Shown: positions 20,895 to 34,400 of the stretch, piece after piece
How the letters are laid out: every line of letters starts with the position of its first letter
How positions within the stretch are numbered: position 1 is the first letter of the stretch
Origin: Pyrocephalus nanus
Taxonomy: Eukaryota > Chordata > Aves > Passeriformes > Tyrannidae
Direction: 5' to 3'
Assembly (NCBI GenBank): GCA_038380795.1
Contig: CM076265.1
Location: forward strand, 1,798,001 to 1,862,000
DNA length: 64,000 bases
The notes under the pieces: model-generated
The model's input: the letters and a program-made list of their open reading frames with translations, nothing else
Told to the model about the DNA's origin: nothing
Databases searched by the model: none
Translations under genes and position numbers: made by a program

Positions 20895-22191
20895 GTAAGT
20901 GCGTGCGCGCGGGCGCCGGGGAGGGGAGCGGGCCGGGCCGGGCCGGGCGAGCGGGGGCAGCGCTGGGGACACCACGGGGCGGGGGCTTCTTGTTCCCCGT
21001 GTGCCTCTCGCTCCGAGTGTCCCCCTGGCCCGGCCCAGCCCGGGTGGGGAGCGGGGGAGCAGCCTTGGGCCAGGGTGCGGGCTGCTGGCGCTCTCCGGCC
21101 GCCTGTGCTTTCACCTCCGAGCTCGGTGCGAGCCCCGCTCCTCCTCCGGCTGTGCCGCTTCGGGCCGTAATAAAACTACGCGCTCCCTCTCTCTCTGCTT
21201 GCTTCTGAGAAATTAAATCCTCGCGGTCTGATTGATGGAACGGGGCTGCTTGCAGGCGAAGTGTTTTTCCTCCCTCCCCGGGGAGAGCAGGCTGGGCTCG
21301 CAGCCGCGCGGGTCGGGAGGAGGAGGAGGATGAGGATGAGGATGGTGGTGCTGCCCCTCCGGCGGGATCGGGGAGAGCGGGGGAAGGGTGAAAAGTGGAT
21401 AACTCGTGGGTTGGGATAAAGGCGGTTTGATAGGGAAAGGGAAGGCTGTGCGCACGAGCAAAGCAAAGCGAGGGATCAATTCACCAAGGGCAGGCAGGTG
21501 CTCAGCCCTCTCCAGGAGAGCTGCGCCCCTTCACGCACAGCAGAGAACACAGCATCACTTCAAACCTGTCCTTCTTCTCCTCTCCCCCCCCGCCCTTATA
21601 AATTCAGCATGAAGTCATACGGTCTGGAGTATCCCCTTGGCCAGTTTGGGTCACCTGCACCAGCTGTGTCTCTTCCCTGCTGTGTTCAGCACAAATCCAA
21701 AGCACAGCCCCACACCAGCCCCTGGGAAAAAAATTAACCCTGCCCCGGCCAAAACCAGCACAGCATCCCATGGTGATGTGTGTGTTTGCTGTAGGGGCAT
21801 TGTTAGAGTGATGTGCACTAACAAATTTAAGGTAGGTGGAAATACTGCCCAGCAGAGGCTTAAATTATTGAGAATAACTTTCCTGAGCTGATTACTCATC
21901 ATGTTCTTATCTATGCAGGCAAAATATCTGAGGCCTCTGGCAAGGTAAATCCAAGCAAATGAAAATTTGGTAGTGAAAATAATCTACTGTCTGCTTGAAT
22001 ATGATTGATTGGTAGATAACACTGAAAATTCTGAAAACATATTTTGCTGACATGACATACCGATAAAACTACCCATGTTGGAATGTGTATTGATTGCTTT
22101 ACCTATAGCAGTTCCACTTTGTTTTTTTAAACAGATGCACTGTTTCAAATACGTGTTTCAGAGTAATTCCCAGCATCTACTGTTGTTCTAG
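20895..22191. other. METTL15 intron 1
   Basis: 1.3 kb, CpG-rich for the first 550 bp and then AT-rich. Long stop-free frames in the GC-rich part are a base-composition effect. It ends at acceptor TGTTCTAG. Confidence 0.7.
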
Positions 22192-22471
22192 GCTGATCAG
22201 TTCCAAAATGTTATCTCGGTGTATCTGCCAAGTTCACACGTGTTTGTTTCTGCACGGCTTGAGACTGAATTTGGTAAGCGTGGCTGGTTTGGCCAGAAGG
22301 ATCCACACTACACCAAAAAAGCTTTCTGACTGCGAGTTAGAGGAACAAACCATCCAGAAATGCGAAACTGAAGAGTTGCCTCGAAGTACAGAAAACGATA
22401 ACTTGGGAAGATTGCACGTGCCGGTGATGGTGGAGGAGGTTCTTAGTTGTTTATCCCCCCAGCCAGGTCAG
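22192..22471 (+). CDS. METTL15: METTL15 exon 2: start codon, mitochondrial presequence
   Basis: Acceptor GTTCTAG|GCTGAT; donor GTCAG|GTGAGT. The ATG at 22,208 has A at -3 (AAAATG) and opens an 88-codon frame ending CLSPQPGQ, matching human CLSPQKGQ. The frame continues into the intron to about 22,654, but similarity ends at the donor. Confidence 0.94.
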
Positions 22472-25400
22472 GTGAGTTCAGTTAATGTCTGTGATTCACC
22501 AAGAGTCCAGCAGAAAAATTTGTGCACTGTGGGCATAACTTTTGTTCGGAGGAATAAAAGGGTGCTCTTTAAGGGTCAGTTGCGTCTTTTAAAGGTTCCA
22601 CCTTGTTTTGTAATTCAAATTAAGGCTCCGCATTTCAAACTAATAACATTCTAGTGTTTGCATTCCACATAAAGCAGTATTTGTTGTTCTGGTAGTATTT
22701 GTATTCTAGTATTAAGCAGTGTTTGTATTCTAGTATTTGTATTCCACATAAAGCAGTATTTGATAAAATTGCTGTGTTTGAATACGCTCTTGCTGTTGTG
22801 CTTCTCTTTGTGAATTGCACTGGTGTATTCCTAGGGTTAATTGCTCATAGTAGTGTGGAGTTCTCATGGGTGGTTATGTCATCAGTTTGTGTAGAGCTCT
22901 CTTCCCCTTGTACAAGAGGCAGGATGTAGGTTTTAAAAACCATCATTGTCATCCCTTGTTCTGAGACAGCTATTTCCATGGTTGGAGGTGTTCCCTTAGG
23001 GAATGCTTGCACTGCATGAGGAGCACTGTAGAGGTGCTGTAGTTATAAAATGGCTCTATGGTACCAGAAATGGTTTTGCCTCGTTGGTATGGAACTTGTT
23101 AACAAGCTGCCTTACTTGGGTATGGTACTGCAAGCAGTTTGCTTTTGGTTATCTGGGTTAGCTCAAGTCTCTGCACTGCTGTGTTGATATATCTGCATTG
23201 TGTGCAGTCTAGGTATGTTGTTATGTGCTTCCATGAAAAAAATGATACAGTGAAATGTTTTTGGTCAGAGTGACCTTAAATGCAATGTTAATTTGAAAGG
23301 ATTTCTTATACAATGTAAATGCTTAAATAACTTTCACGTTTCAGATGCTTTCATCTGTGATTTTAGTGCTTATGTTAGCTTCATAGGATCTTATAATTTA
23401 GGCTTATCAATGTGTAGTTTTGCTGTAAAGACTGAAACAATACGTGAACAAGCAGAAAGTTTAAAGAGTGTGTACGTTCTTGTTTTCATTTGGAAACAGC
23501 GTTGTCCAACGGTGGTGAAATGATGCAGCAGTTTTGAGATGGGTTCAGTGATCAAAAATTTGCAGTCAAATCTTGTTGTGTTGCCTTGTATTTTAAAGTG
23601 TTGGAAGAAGCAGTGAGAATGCAAATAGTGCACATACACATTAGCATACAAATTGCTCTTGCATGTGTCCTACTGTTGAAGGCACCTAAATCAGTCAAAT
23701 ACACAAGGACCTTCAAGTTCAGATTTCTATCTCAGAGCTGTGGTGGAATTTTAACACATTAAATGAACATAGAAATTGTGACACTGTAGGTAAAGTATTT
23801 TTTCCAGTTGTATAAGCTTCTATTTGGATAAGAAGAGGCTGATGAAGTGACTGTTCATTAAACTGTCTTTGATATATTTAAAAAACCCCAAACAAACAAC
23901 TTTTATGGCAACAAAACTTGCAGAAGAAACTATAGAGAGTAACTATTATTGTCCCTGAAGAGTTTTTGGTAATTCAAATATTTATGAATGTAAAATAGCT
24001 TATTATTGGTGTGGGCTTTTTTTCAGGTCTGTGAATGCATGGTTTTGCAGATTTCCAAGCTAGTAGTGAACAAATAATGACTGTATAAGAGAGTCCAAGT
24101 GTGTTTACCTCAAGCAGAAGCATTTATAATGCTGCTAACCTGTTCAGAATAACTGAAACTGGAAACTGTTCAGCACTCACATTTTTCTTTTTATATGTGT
24201 ATTTTCAGCACTTTCTGCAAAAGAATGCAGTGTGTCAACTGAATTTTGCTGGAATAAGTGAAATTTTGAGCACAGATTGAGACAGTTTCTCACTGACGTG
24301 AGTAGTGGTAACCAGTTGGTATTAACATGGATCTCAACTGGGACTGTCGTATAAATTTACATTTTTAATGTTGTAGTCATGACAGGGAAGTCCATAAACA
24401 TTTTATTGTGGGTGGGGAAGGAAATGCTCTGATCTTGGATTTAGTTTTTCTGCCTTCCTCTCTCCTACACACATAAAAATTTCCTTTACTCAGCTTTAAC
24501 ACAGTTATATTCTTTGTTATAAAACAGCTCATTTTTTGCTCTGTTTCTTGTTGTGTCCTAATACAAGGAGTTGCCAATATAAAGAAAATCTAATTAGAAA
24601 GATGATGTTCTCCCTATAGTTATGGTGAGTGAATGGGGTTTTCATTTTACTTATAGGGGTTCTTAAGAAAATAAACGTTACTTAAGAGTGAGTCACAGCT
24701 GAGGTAAAGATGTTAGTACCCTCCTACTGAATATTCTTGTTGACTGTCTCCTTTGGGGAGTCTGTTTGTCAGGAGTTTTAGCAATAATATTTCCACTTAT
24801 CTTTGAATCTTCTTTTATTGCCTCGTTTCACAAAGTCCCTGTAGCAGTCCTGTCTTTAAAGCAAAGGCTACAAATTAGTTTGTACCGATCTACCTCACTT
24901 CTCAATGAAGAGTTTGTTGCAGTAAACCCACATGCAAGTAATTTCCTCTTTAAGTTTACTGTATTGATTAAGCTACATTTTAATCTTTTCAGTCCACTAG
25001 TGTTCTTTGCAAATACCCAACCGGTGTTTTTGCAGTTCTATGGGCAATTGAGGTTTGTTTTTTTTTTTTTTCTCTTAAAGAACCAAGCATATTTTCAGAA
25101 TCAGTGTCTTTAGACATCCAGAAGCATGTTTTCCCAATTTTCACCTGCTTTTCCCCCACCACCCTTTTTTTTTTTCCTTTGCAATAGTCACTGGCATTTT
25201 AACTAGAGGTGTGGATCTCTTCCACATATTATGGCTATAGTGATATGTAAAAGAGTTTCATTAGCAATGACTTCTAGGATGAATGTCAGAGGCTGAAACT
25301 CTGAAATTTTAACTATTCTTAGAGGTTCTTGTGAGTTGTAAAGCTGTAGGAAATGACAGTGCTCCAGCATCAACAAACACTTGCATGTAAAATCTTTTAA

Positions 25401-28400
25401 CTCCAACTAGAACAAAAGCAAATTGTGCCCTACTCAGGTTATATGTAATCTGATGACATCTATGGTTTTGCATTTAATACGATCTAGAATAGACTAGAAA
25501 GGAGATACCATAAGCTCTACTAGTATTATTTGGTTTATGATAGTATTGGAAGTTTTTTTGTTTGTTTGTTTTTGTTTTTCAGTGTCTGTAAATTACAGGT
25601 ATCTGTAATAATAGGTGGTCAAACTTGAGGTGAGAAAGAATAAATGAGACCTTTCCCTTTTCTCCAGCGTTTAAGTGATTAATCAGAAACAATTAGTATC
25701 AGGTGATTTTTTTTAATCTCATTATGTTAATTTGTGTAAAAAAAAAATAAGGCAGTTAATTTTCCCCAAAGAGATCCTGTCTGACATCCTCTTGAGTTAG
25801 CTGGGACTTATTGTGGAGATTTTGTTTTTGAGTCTCCATAAAATGATTTAGATTATTTTTGCTACCCAGAATTCATTGAAGAAGGTATCCTCCTTGTCTT
25901 GGAAATAACGTGTGATATCTGGTTTCTAGAAAGAGACAGGTATTTCTTGAAAACATCCAGCTTTGCCAAGAGCTCTCCTTTCAGTCTTTCAGGTCTATAT
26001 TGCTTTGTTTTCAGGATAATTTCTATTTTCAGGCACCCAATGATTCTTTTTTCAGCCAAGATTACAAATGTGGTCGTCTAAAATAACAGGAGGAGGTTTA
26101 AGACATTGCTGACAGTCAAACATTGTTCTGCTGTGAGGGAAGTGATGCTTGAGCTCTACAATTAAAGTCTGAAGACAGTGGCTTTTCACCTCCTGGAGGT
26201 TCTGTTGCCACAGGTGGATGTTGTTGGGCTGGAACGTGATTGTTTCCTTCATTTTCTGCAGAGCTGGTCAGTCAAGTAACAGGTGACACGGGGAGGAAGC
26301 TGAGGCAGACTCATGGTGTGCAAAAGTGGGGTCTGCTGCTCAGAACTTGCTGTCTTAATTTCTTTATAATCCTGTCCACACTTTCTGCCTTATACTGAGT
26401 GTAAGCTCTTCTAGGCAAAAATAACCTTTCCCTGCGCAGCATCCTGCTGAGTGGACTTCTGTCTTGTGAGAAAGGTTTCCAATTATTGTGGTGTATAAAT
26501 AGTTAGGGGTCTATGCTGGTGACCAGCGTTCTTATCATAGTGCCTCCGAAGCCATCTGCAAATAATTTATAACTGGAATGACCCATTTACACTAGAGGCT
26601 CTCAAAATTGGAAGTTTTCTGCGGGGTATCCAAAATAAACAGGAATTGAAAAGGAGATCTGAAAAAATTAGTTCTGAGTGTCAAGTTGTGTTTTGGTTTT
26701 TTGGTGTGGTTTTTTTTTTTTTTTTTGTTTTGGTTTGTTTGTTTGTTTGGGGTTTTTTTGTTTGTTTTTTTGTAAGATGCAACCAAAATACCAAGTTTGG
26801 AATGGAATATTAATTGCATCGTGAGATAAACGCAGAAATATTTGTTTTGGAAAAGCACAACACACACTTGGACGTAGTAAAAGTTTTTTATTGTTTTAGC
26901 TTATTTTCACTGGACTTGTAAAATTAATAAGTTGACTTAAAGCAAGTGATTTGTAAGTGTTCTTTATCGTAGAAACAGCTATGTTTTTTTGTGGGAAGCA
27001 TGCTGAAAATATCTTTCCATATGCAAATTTTATGGCTAATTTTTCTCTCTCAGGAGCACAGTGATTTATATGGTGATTGATAAAGATATGCCATTGTTGT
27101 AAAACAGAAAGAAAGATATAGGAACTTGCAAGAGGCAATAAATTAACGCAGAGAAATTCTGAAAATATTCTGGGATTTACAGAACACACTTTTTTTTCCC
27201 ATGATACTTGAGTGTTACTGGGGCATATTGAGAGTTATTGCAGCTGATCATGTGGTTCCTGTGTATTCTTTCAGTCACTCTTACCTGGTTGCATATATTA
27301 TGAAATTATGGAAGAGGCTAGTCAGGCTCCAGATCACAGCTGTGTATGGAAATGTGTAATCAAATGTGTGTGGAGTGCATATGTAAGCGAAGTATATTCA
27401 TTTTTGGTGGGATGTAATAGGAAGCTAGTTAAATGGAATTTCATCAGATGATGCTGTTTAAAATATTTGGCTAAAACCGTATTTTAAGAGGGATTTTTTG
27501 GGGGGAAGTTAGCGTTTGAAGTTAGAGCATAAAAATGGAAAATATTTTCAAAATATTTTCCAAATAGTTTTGATTAAGATATGCAAAAGGTAGTCCCCCA
27601 AATATTTGTTATTTTTTAAAATAGTAATACTGTCTTTTTTATGATGGTAGTGCCTGCATGTGGATTTGGAAAATCAGACCCTATTTGCTTAAGTTCCCTA
27701 AATTATAACTGATTGCTCTCTGACATGCAGTCTAAATAAAAAGTAAGAAGGTAGAAGGAGTATTATTTAACTGTGCAATGCCAACAAATGTCATACATCT
27801 TCTGTTCTACAGCATCTGCATCTGAGCAAGTTCCATCACGAGATGAGAGAGAAAAGGAGGGGACTGGGAATAAAACAGGACAGGAGTCTGTTCATGAACA
27901 GCCAGTCGAGGAGGCGGAGGAAGTCAGTCACGCTTGTCAGTTATCTTTTCGTTTCGCTGTCTTCTGTTTTGGGCCCTCCAAAAATACAGGGGATCTTAAA
28001 TTCCTGAACGACAGGGGACTTAGAACACGTGTGATTTATTTGAGAGCGCTGCATAACTGTGTTCTCTCTTGAAGCTGGTGCTGCTGAGTGATTAGGCTGT
28101 GGGACCAGGAAATGAAAAATATCCGTGTATTGCATCTGAATGATGGCAGGATATGAACGAGGCACGGTGGAGAAGTCCCTTCAGGTTTTACTCTTTTATC
28201 CTTTGAGATTTTGGCCTTTCGAGAGAAAATAACTGAAAATACTTGGATGGGGGGGGGGAGAGGAGTAAGTTGATGGCTACAGCTGCTCAGGGAAGAATCT
28301 TCTGGTGGTAGTTCTTGGACCATCGGCCTGACCCCCTCGTTTCCCACCTGCGCCGTGGCTCTCTGCAGCTCTCACCAGCTCTGATCTGCGTCCTTCTCTG

Positions 28401-31400
28401 TTGCAGCAGAGGAAGGGAAGCCCTGCAGCTGCTGTATCCGAAGGGGACCAGCAAGGGAACGGGGTCTGCCCACTGAGAAGGGCTCTGCAGATGCTCCAGA
28501 TCTCGTTCTGTGGTGGTGCTGGGTCCGCTCGCTGTTCCCGCCGTGCCGCATAACAAATGGCAGAGCTTCAGGAGACTGTTTAAGATGCTGTGTTATAATA
28601 AAGCAAGATTCAGTGCTTTGGGGTGACTCAACTTGTAATGACGCCGTATGTGCTCTCCTTTTCTGTTGTGACAGCATTAGTCTTTGCACCTCTTGGGGAA
28701 AACTAATAAAATTCACCAGAAAGTAATCTAAGCCCTTTAAATTTTAACTTGATTGAGCCTGTGATCTCAGAAAGGGTGATAATTAATATATGTAGCCACT
28801 CATTTCCTCCTCATCTAGTACTGTGTGTCTTTAGTCAGCCTTTTGGCTAAGCTTTCTTATTAAATATTTGAATTTGAGTTTGCAAACAGGGATACAGACT
28901 TTTTCTATCACAGAAAGTATTGCTAGCAATTGAAGATCACAATTGGAGTATGGAAAATATCTGCAGGTTGGTTCTTTTTGTTTTCTTGTTTTGTGTTTAA
29001 TCCTGTTTGGAGAAGTTTTGCACAGACTTGTTCTGAATAAAGAGACAATTAAAAGGTTAAACTACCAAATTTGGTGTTTAAAGGGGTATCTGAAGTTATG
29101 CAAGTGTATGGTCTGATTTTTTTCCTAATATTTTTTCTTTTTCCCAGATTTTCTGAGCATGTTATCTTCATTCCAGGGGTGTTTGCTGGTGCTCAGCAGC
29201 ACCAACTTGGGAAAATACTTATCTAATAATTGTGTTTTGAGGACTGAAATAAATTAATATTGTTTTAGGCTCCCTCTTTCTCAAAAACTGTATTATCTAG
29301 TGTCAAATTGCTGTAGGCACCTGGCAGCCAAGGCTTATCAAAGACATATCCATGGCTTTTTTTGGGTTGGCTAACCATAAATATTAAAAAATGGATTAGA
29401 TTTTTCAGTTGAGCCGTTGTAAAATTTTCATTGCATCTAAAATATCCCAGTTATAATTGAAGGAAGAGGTTTCTTCTGAGGTAGCTGAGGAAATCGTCTC
29501 TGTCTTGCAAAGTCTGGCGATTAGCTGAAGTCATTCAGACAGTGAAATTTTAATTTCCTATGGAAATGTTAATAATGGTGTGCTTGAGTCATAATGTCAT
29601 TAGATCTAATTCCGGACAACATTACTCTTTTAGGAAAATGAGCAAAGTAAATAATGCATGCTGAAGCAAGGCCTGCCAGGGCTGTCTGAAAGCAGGTGCT
29701 GGTGGGTTTTGTTTGCTTTTCTTACCGCTTGTCCAAGAGGGAAGGGGCTCACCTGTGTTCTCTTGCACTGAAAGAAATTGCTCCCAGTGCCCTTCCTGGA
29801 TGCTCCTCTCAGCTCCATGAAGTGCAGGTTGCACACGAGGCAGGGAATGATGTTTGGGATATGAGAGGGTCTGGGACAAGGCTGCCTTTGCTTCTGGACG
29901 TGTGAGGATTAGAGTGGTCTGCCAGCAAATGGACTCTGGCCAGGCTGCTGTGAAGGACCTGCAGTTGATGACTGAGAAAGGTGTCGTGTGCTTTAAGAGA
30001 CACTGTAGATGTCTGCAGGTGGAGTATTCCAGAATGTTCTGTGGAATGGAGATCACAAATTAAGGTACGAGGCTTTAGGAAATAAGTGAAGACGGCAACA
30101 ATAACAAAGAAGAGGAAAAAAATGCCTTGGAGGCATTAAGTGATTGTGACTGATGGATTCTTCAAAATATATTCACAGCAACCTTTTTTCTCCTCTGTGT
30201 GAAATGATGCGGAGATGGTTGATAGAAAGTACAACTCAATGAAATTCTTGACTATGCAGACTTAGTGATTTTACAGATATTTCAGCTGTATACTTGTATA
30301 CTTTAGTAAGCATCCTGTTAGTGTACCAATGAGATGAATGTGAAAATTGGGTAATAATGGTTGAATGATGTTCTATTGTTGAATAGACCAGTCCTGGAAA
30401 ATCATTTTATATTGTACTTAATACATGATCTGAGAAGGATGTTTTCCTACGAAATGCTAACTATTTATTTATATTTCTCTGTGTGACGTAGATTGTTAGA
30501 CTTGGTGTGTAAACAACTTTTTTATCATTTCATATTCTGTCAAAAGTACTTTTGGAAAAAATTAGTCCAGTTAGGTTTTACCTCGTAGTCCTTATTTTTT
30601 TTAAATTGTGTGTGACAGCTTTTTACACAGATGGAATGTGAACTGGAGAGCTGGGAGCTTTGGCTTTCTTGGCCATCTTTATTTTCTGTCATGCCATCAG
30701 GCATAATACCTTTTAATTCCTTTATGATATTTTCACTGACAAGTTCAGCTCATGTGTACCTGAGCAAGATTTTGGGTGGGAATCGTGCCTCTGGTGGATC
30801 AGTAGCTGCTCATAAATGTTTCACAGCGGTGCCATCATCATCACCTTATTGCTGCTTGGGTCTGGAGATTTGTAAAGCTGGTTTACCTTGTGTGCATTTC
30901 CAATGTTTTCAGGTTTACTGCAGGGAGACCTGGAGGGACTGCTTTGCTTTCTGCTGGGTAACCTTGCCCACTTCTTGCCACAGATGTTTTTATCTTCCAG
31001 AAGTTCCTTTTTTTTTTTTTTATTTCTTTGTCGTTGTTAATTTATGTTGCAAACATGGCAGCACGTTGGTACTGATGGAAGTTGAGATGGCATTAGAACA
31101 TTTAGTGAGCATTGTGAGTCATCTTTCATTTTTTTGGAGTTCCTTATAGGAGTAACAGAATGCAAATGAAATGGCAAATTTTTCAGGATGGGAGGCAGGG
31201 ATTCTAGAGTATCTAGGTGTCTGTGTTCATTGTGTGGTTTGCTGGATTTGTAATAATATTTTCCCTTCTGTGAGGCAATAATTTTGAAAAAAATTATTAA
31301 AGATCAACATAGGCTAGTTTAAAAACGGGTATGTCTGATTTACCTCATGAAACTGAACATATTTGCAAAATATTTTGAATTCTCATAAGGGGAAGCAAAG

Positions 31401-34400
31401 GTTATTAGCATGCTAAAGACTAAATATTGCTTCTTAATAAATTGCAATAATATAAAAATGCAAGAATCTCTTGGTCTCTTTGACTTCTTAATTTCTTAGT
31501 TCTGGGATAATTTTTCTTGCATGTGAATAGCAGCAAAGCGTAAATTTTAATAATGTTTTCAGCTTGACTTTGTGTATAATTTCTTAATTCATTTAGAGAA
31601 ATACTAGAACCCTTCCCAGCATTTCTATAAAAGCAGATTTCTCTACTAACGAATTTTTGTTGTGATCTCACAAGTAACTTACGTAGCACGTCTCACTGTG
31701 CCAATGTTTTTTAAAAAACCTGGCTAATTTAAAATAATTTTAAAAGTCCCACCTTTTGTCAGGGCATATGAAACACATATGCTGTTTTAATTTATGTATA
31801 TAGTTCTCTAAAAATAGAATCCTTTCTCTGCATTAGATAGGACACGGTGGTAGATGCAATAAACAATTTTCAGATAAACAGGGAGGATGCTGGAGCCTTA
31901 TCCATCATAAGCCACATCTTGAGTCAACCAAAGAAGCAGTTCTTAGAATGGAGAAATATAAGGGAAATTTGTAAATATGTGTTTTAGGCTAATCAGGGAT
32001 GGGTAGAAAACACAGAACTGGGAGGAGCTGTTGAGCAAAAGAGACAACTTTCCTTATCCAGGATTCTGGGCTTGGCATCTTAAAGCATCATAGCCTGGGC
32101 ATTCAGCAAGAACAACGGAGAGAGCAGCGTTGCTTTTAGAACTAAAAAGTTTTGGTAGACCTTATTTCTAATACAGAAAAAATTTAAGTCTCCAATTGTT
32201 AAAATCAGCTTGGACTCCTAAGCGTCAGAAAACAGGATTTTTTAATGGAAAATTGTAGATATTTTTAATAAGAACAAATAATGCTACTTGAGCAGCTTAC
32301 AGAAAAAGGCAGGTTTAAAAGCTGCTGCTTCAGTTTCAAACTGTACAAAACATGGCTTGCATTTTGATTTTTTTTGAGATGTTTATCTGAAATGGGAGTT
32401 AAAACAGCGCTCCTGAAATTCTCTCCTTCAAAAAAAAAAAAAAAAAACCCAAAAAACTACTTGAGCAGTTGTGTCAGTATATGCTTTTGGTCATCTAAAT
32501 TTAAAACAAGACTTTTGCTAAGAAGGTCAATGTAACTGCTTTCCTTTTGATCTTGCATCCTTGTGGGTGCCTGGATAGTTCTTCTGTAAGAAAAGTTTTA
32601 CTGGATGAGTCAGTGCACTGAGTCATAGGCAGCATGAAGCCTGTAGTGCTGTAGACTAACTAATTGGTAACAGTCTCAAATTTAATTAAAGCACAGTTGT
32701 CAGCTTTGTGTTACTGCTTGACATCCCACTGAAGTATTTTGTTTTTAGCAACTTAGATTAATTGTTCTTTGCTGGTAAAATTTGTGTGTTTTAAGATCTT
32801 GCTTCTGTTGAATAGACCTGCCATTGCTATTATCTTTTACTATCCTCTTTATGATTTTTATAGTACTCAGTTTGAATTTTTTTTCCCCATGTTAGGTCAC
32901 ATATTCAATAATTATGCTTTTTTTTTACCATGCCTGTGCATTTACAAGTTTTTAAAGTCCTTTGAGGATTTTTTTTTTAAAGTTTTCTTCATTAAGAAGT
33001 TCCTATTAGCACTGATGAATGTTTCTTCACTATTCCTATACTTTTTAAAGCATTATTCAGAACTTCTTAAAAATCGAGCTTAAAAATAAATGTATTTTTT
33101 TGGTGTTGACTTGCAGATTACCTTTTCAATTTTGCTAATTTTCACTTCTCATGTTCAGCTTGCATTGTGCCCTGTTTTATAATACCAAATGGCTTTTTTT
33201 TTTTTTTTTTTTTTTTATCCCAGTGCCTGCCCATCATCTCCAGATGATGGCAGCGGTTTCCAGTATCATTGGAAACTTTTCTTTTCCTGTTCTTCAGTTC
33301 CTTTGTGTATGTGTTTCTTTCCATGATGCAGCTTGAGGAGCCAAAGAGCTGTATGGAGGACATGGGAGGACAGGACATGTCTTGTAGCTGCCTCTTTCAT
33401 CGAGGAAAATAAAACAACCTTAAGGTGTTGGGAGAAAAGCAGGGTTTCAGGGTTTTTTGTCATTTGCATTATTAAAAAAACCCAAAACATTTCTGGCTTT
33501 GTGCAGGAGTCCTGCTTGCTCCCACTGAGAACAGAGGAGCGAAAACATGAATGGATGGTTGCAACTGGCTTTCATATTTCTAAATCTTATTTCTAAAAAA
33601 ATCTTTGAAACAGTATTTTTGAACTTGGAGAAAGGTCTGTGCTACTTCCTTATGTGATGAATACTGAAGCTGAACAAATGCCTTTCCAGAGACTGGAGGA
33701 AGCAGAAGGTTTTTTGATTACGTATCGTTTTTCTCTTGGACAGTTTTCCTTCTCCATGAAGCTCTTTATATATAAAGATACTGCAAAACCACAGGACCAT
33801 CAGTAACTCAGCACTGGTTCACATCAGAAGAATATCTGACCAGGTGTCCCATATCTGGCAGTGCCCAGCAGCAGGTGCTAATGGAAGCCTTAAAGAAGGG
33901 GAAAGGAGAGAATTATTATTTTATTACCTTTACCTGACAGCAGTAGTTTAAGGACATCCTTGCAGGGAGGAAGTTGAGGGTTGTATTTCTATAATGTCAC
34001 TGGCATTCCGTTTTTTCAAGTGTTACCTCTCTAAAGATCGAATTAAATATTAGAGCTCTCCCCACAACACGACAGCCATAGTTTCAATATTTGCATGAAA
34101 GGCACTTTTTTATTTGTTCTAACTTGATGCTTGATAATATCATCAAGTTCCCTGAGCTCTTGTATTTTGAGATAAGTGAATCATACCATCTGCTACAGCT
34201 GTATAAAAGCAATGTTAATAGTCCTCCACAGAAAACTGCTGGAGCCTTTGGATGTTTTATTGGACCAGGGAGATGTGTCCCAAGGGACTCCTTTTTCCAC
34301 ATTTCCTATTTTCTTGTCCTCGTCTAAGCCCGGTTTCATATAAAGCAGCAGTGTTGGAATGTGCTCTGTTCCCTCCTGAAGCGATCATTCAGTTAGCTCT

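Larger units (their letters stand above)
20200..21450. promoter_or_regulatory. CpG island spanning the KIF18A/METTL15 divergent promoter
   Basis: This is the only extended GC-rich, CpG-dense interval in the window. It covers the splice donors of both first exons. On the plus side it contains a (GGGCC)n-like run at about 20,930-20,947 and a GGA/GAT-rich run at about 21,317-21,348. Boundaries are estimated by eye. Confidence 0.9.

Noticed and set aside
20478..21216. Several long overlapping open frames on both strands of the CpG island
   Set aside because: GC-rich DNA has few stop codons. The products are Pro/Arg/Gly-rich and frame-independent, and follow the repeat units and island composition.
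30631..31149. 172-codon plus-strand open frame
   Set aside because: One or two frames of this length are expected by chance in 64 kb on two strands. The product has T-tract-derived Phe runs and no recognisable domain or splice context.
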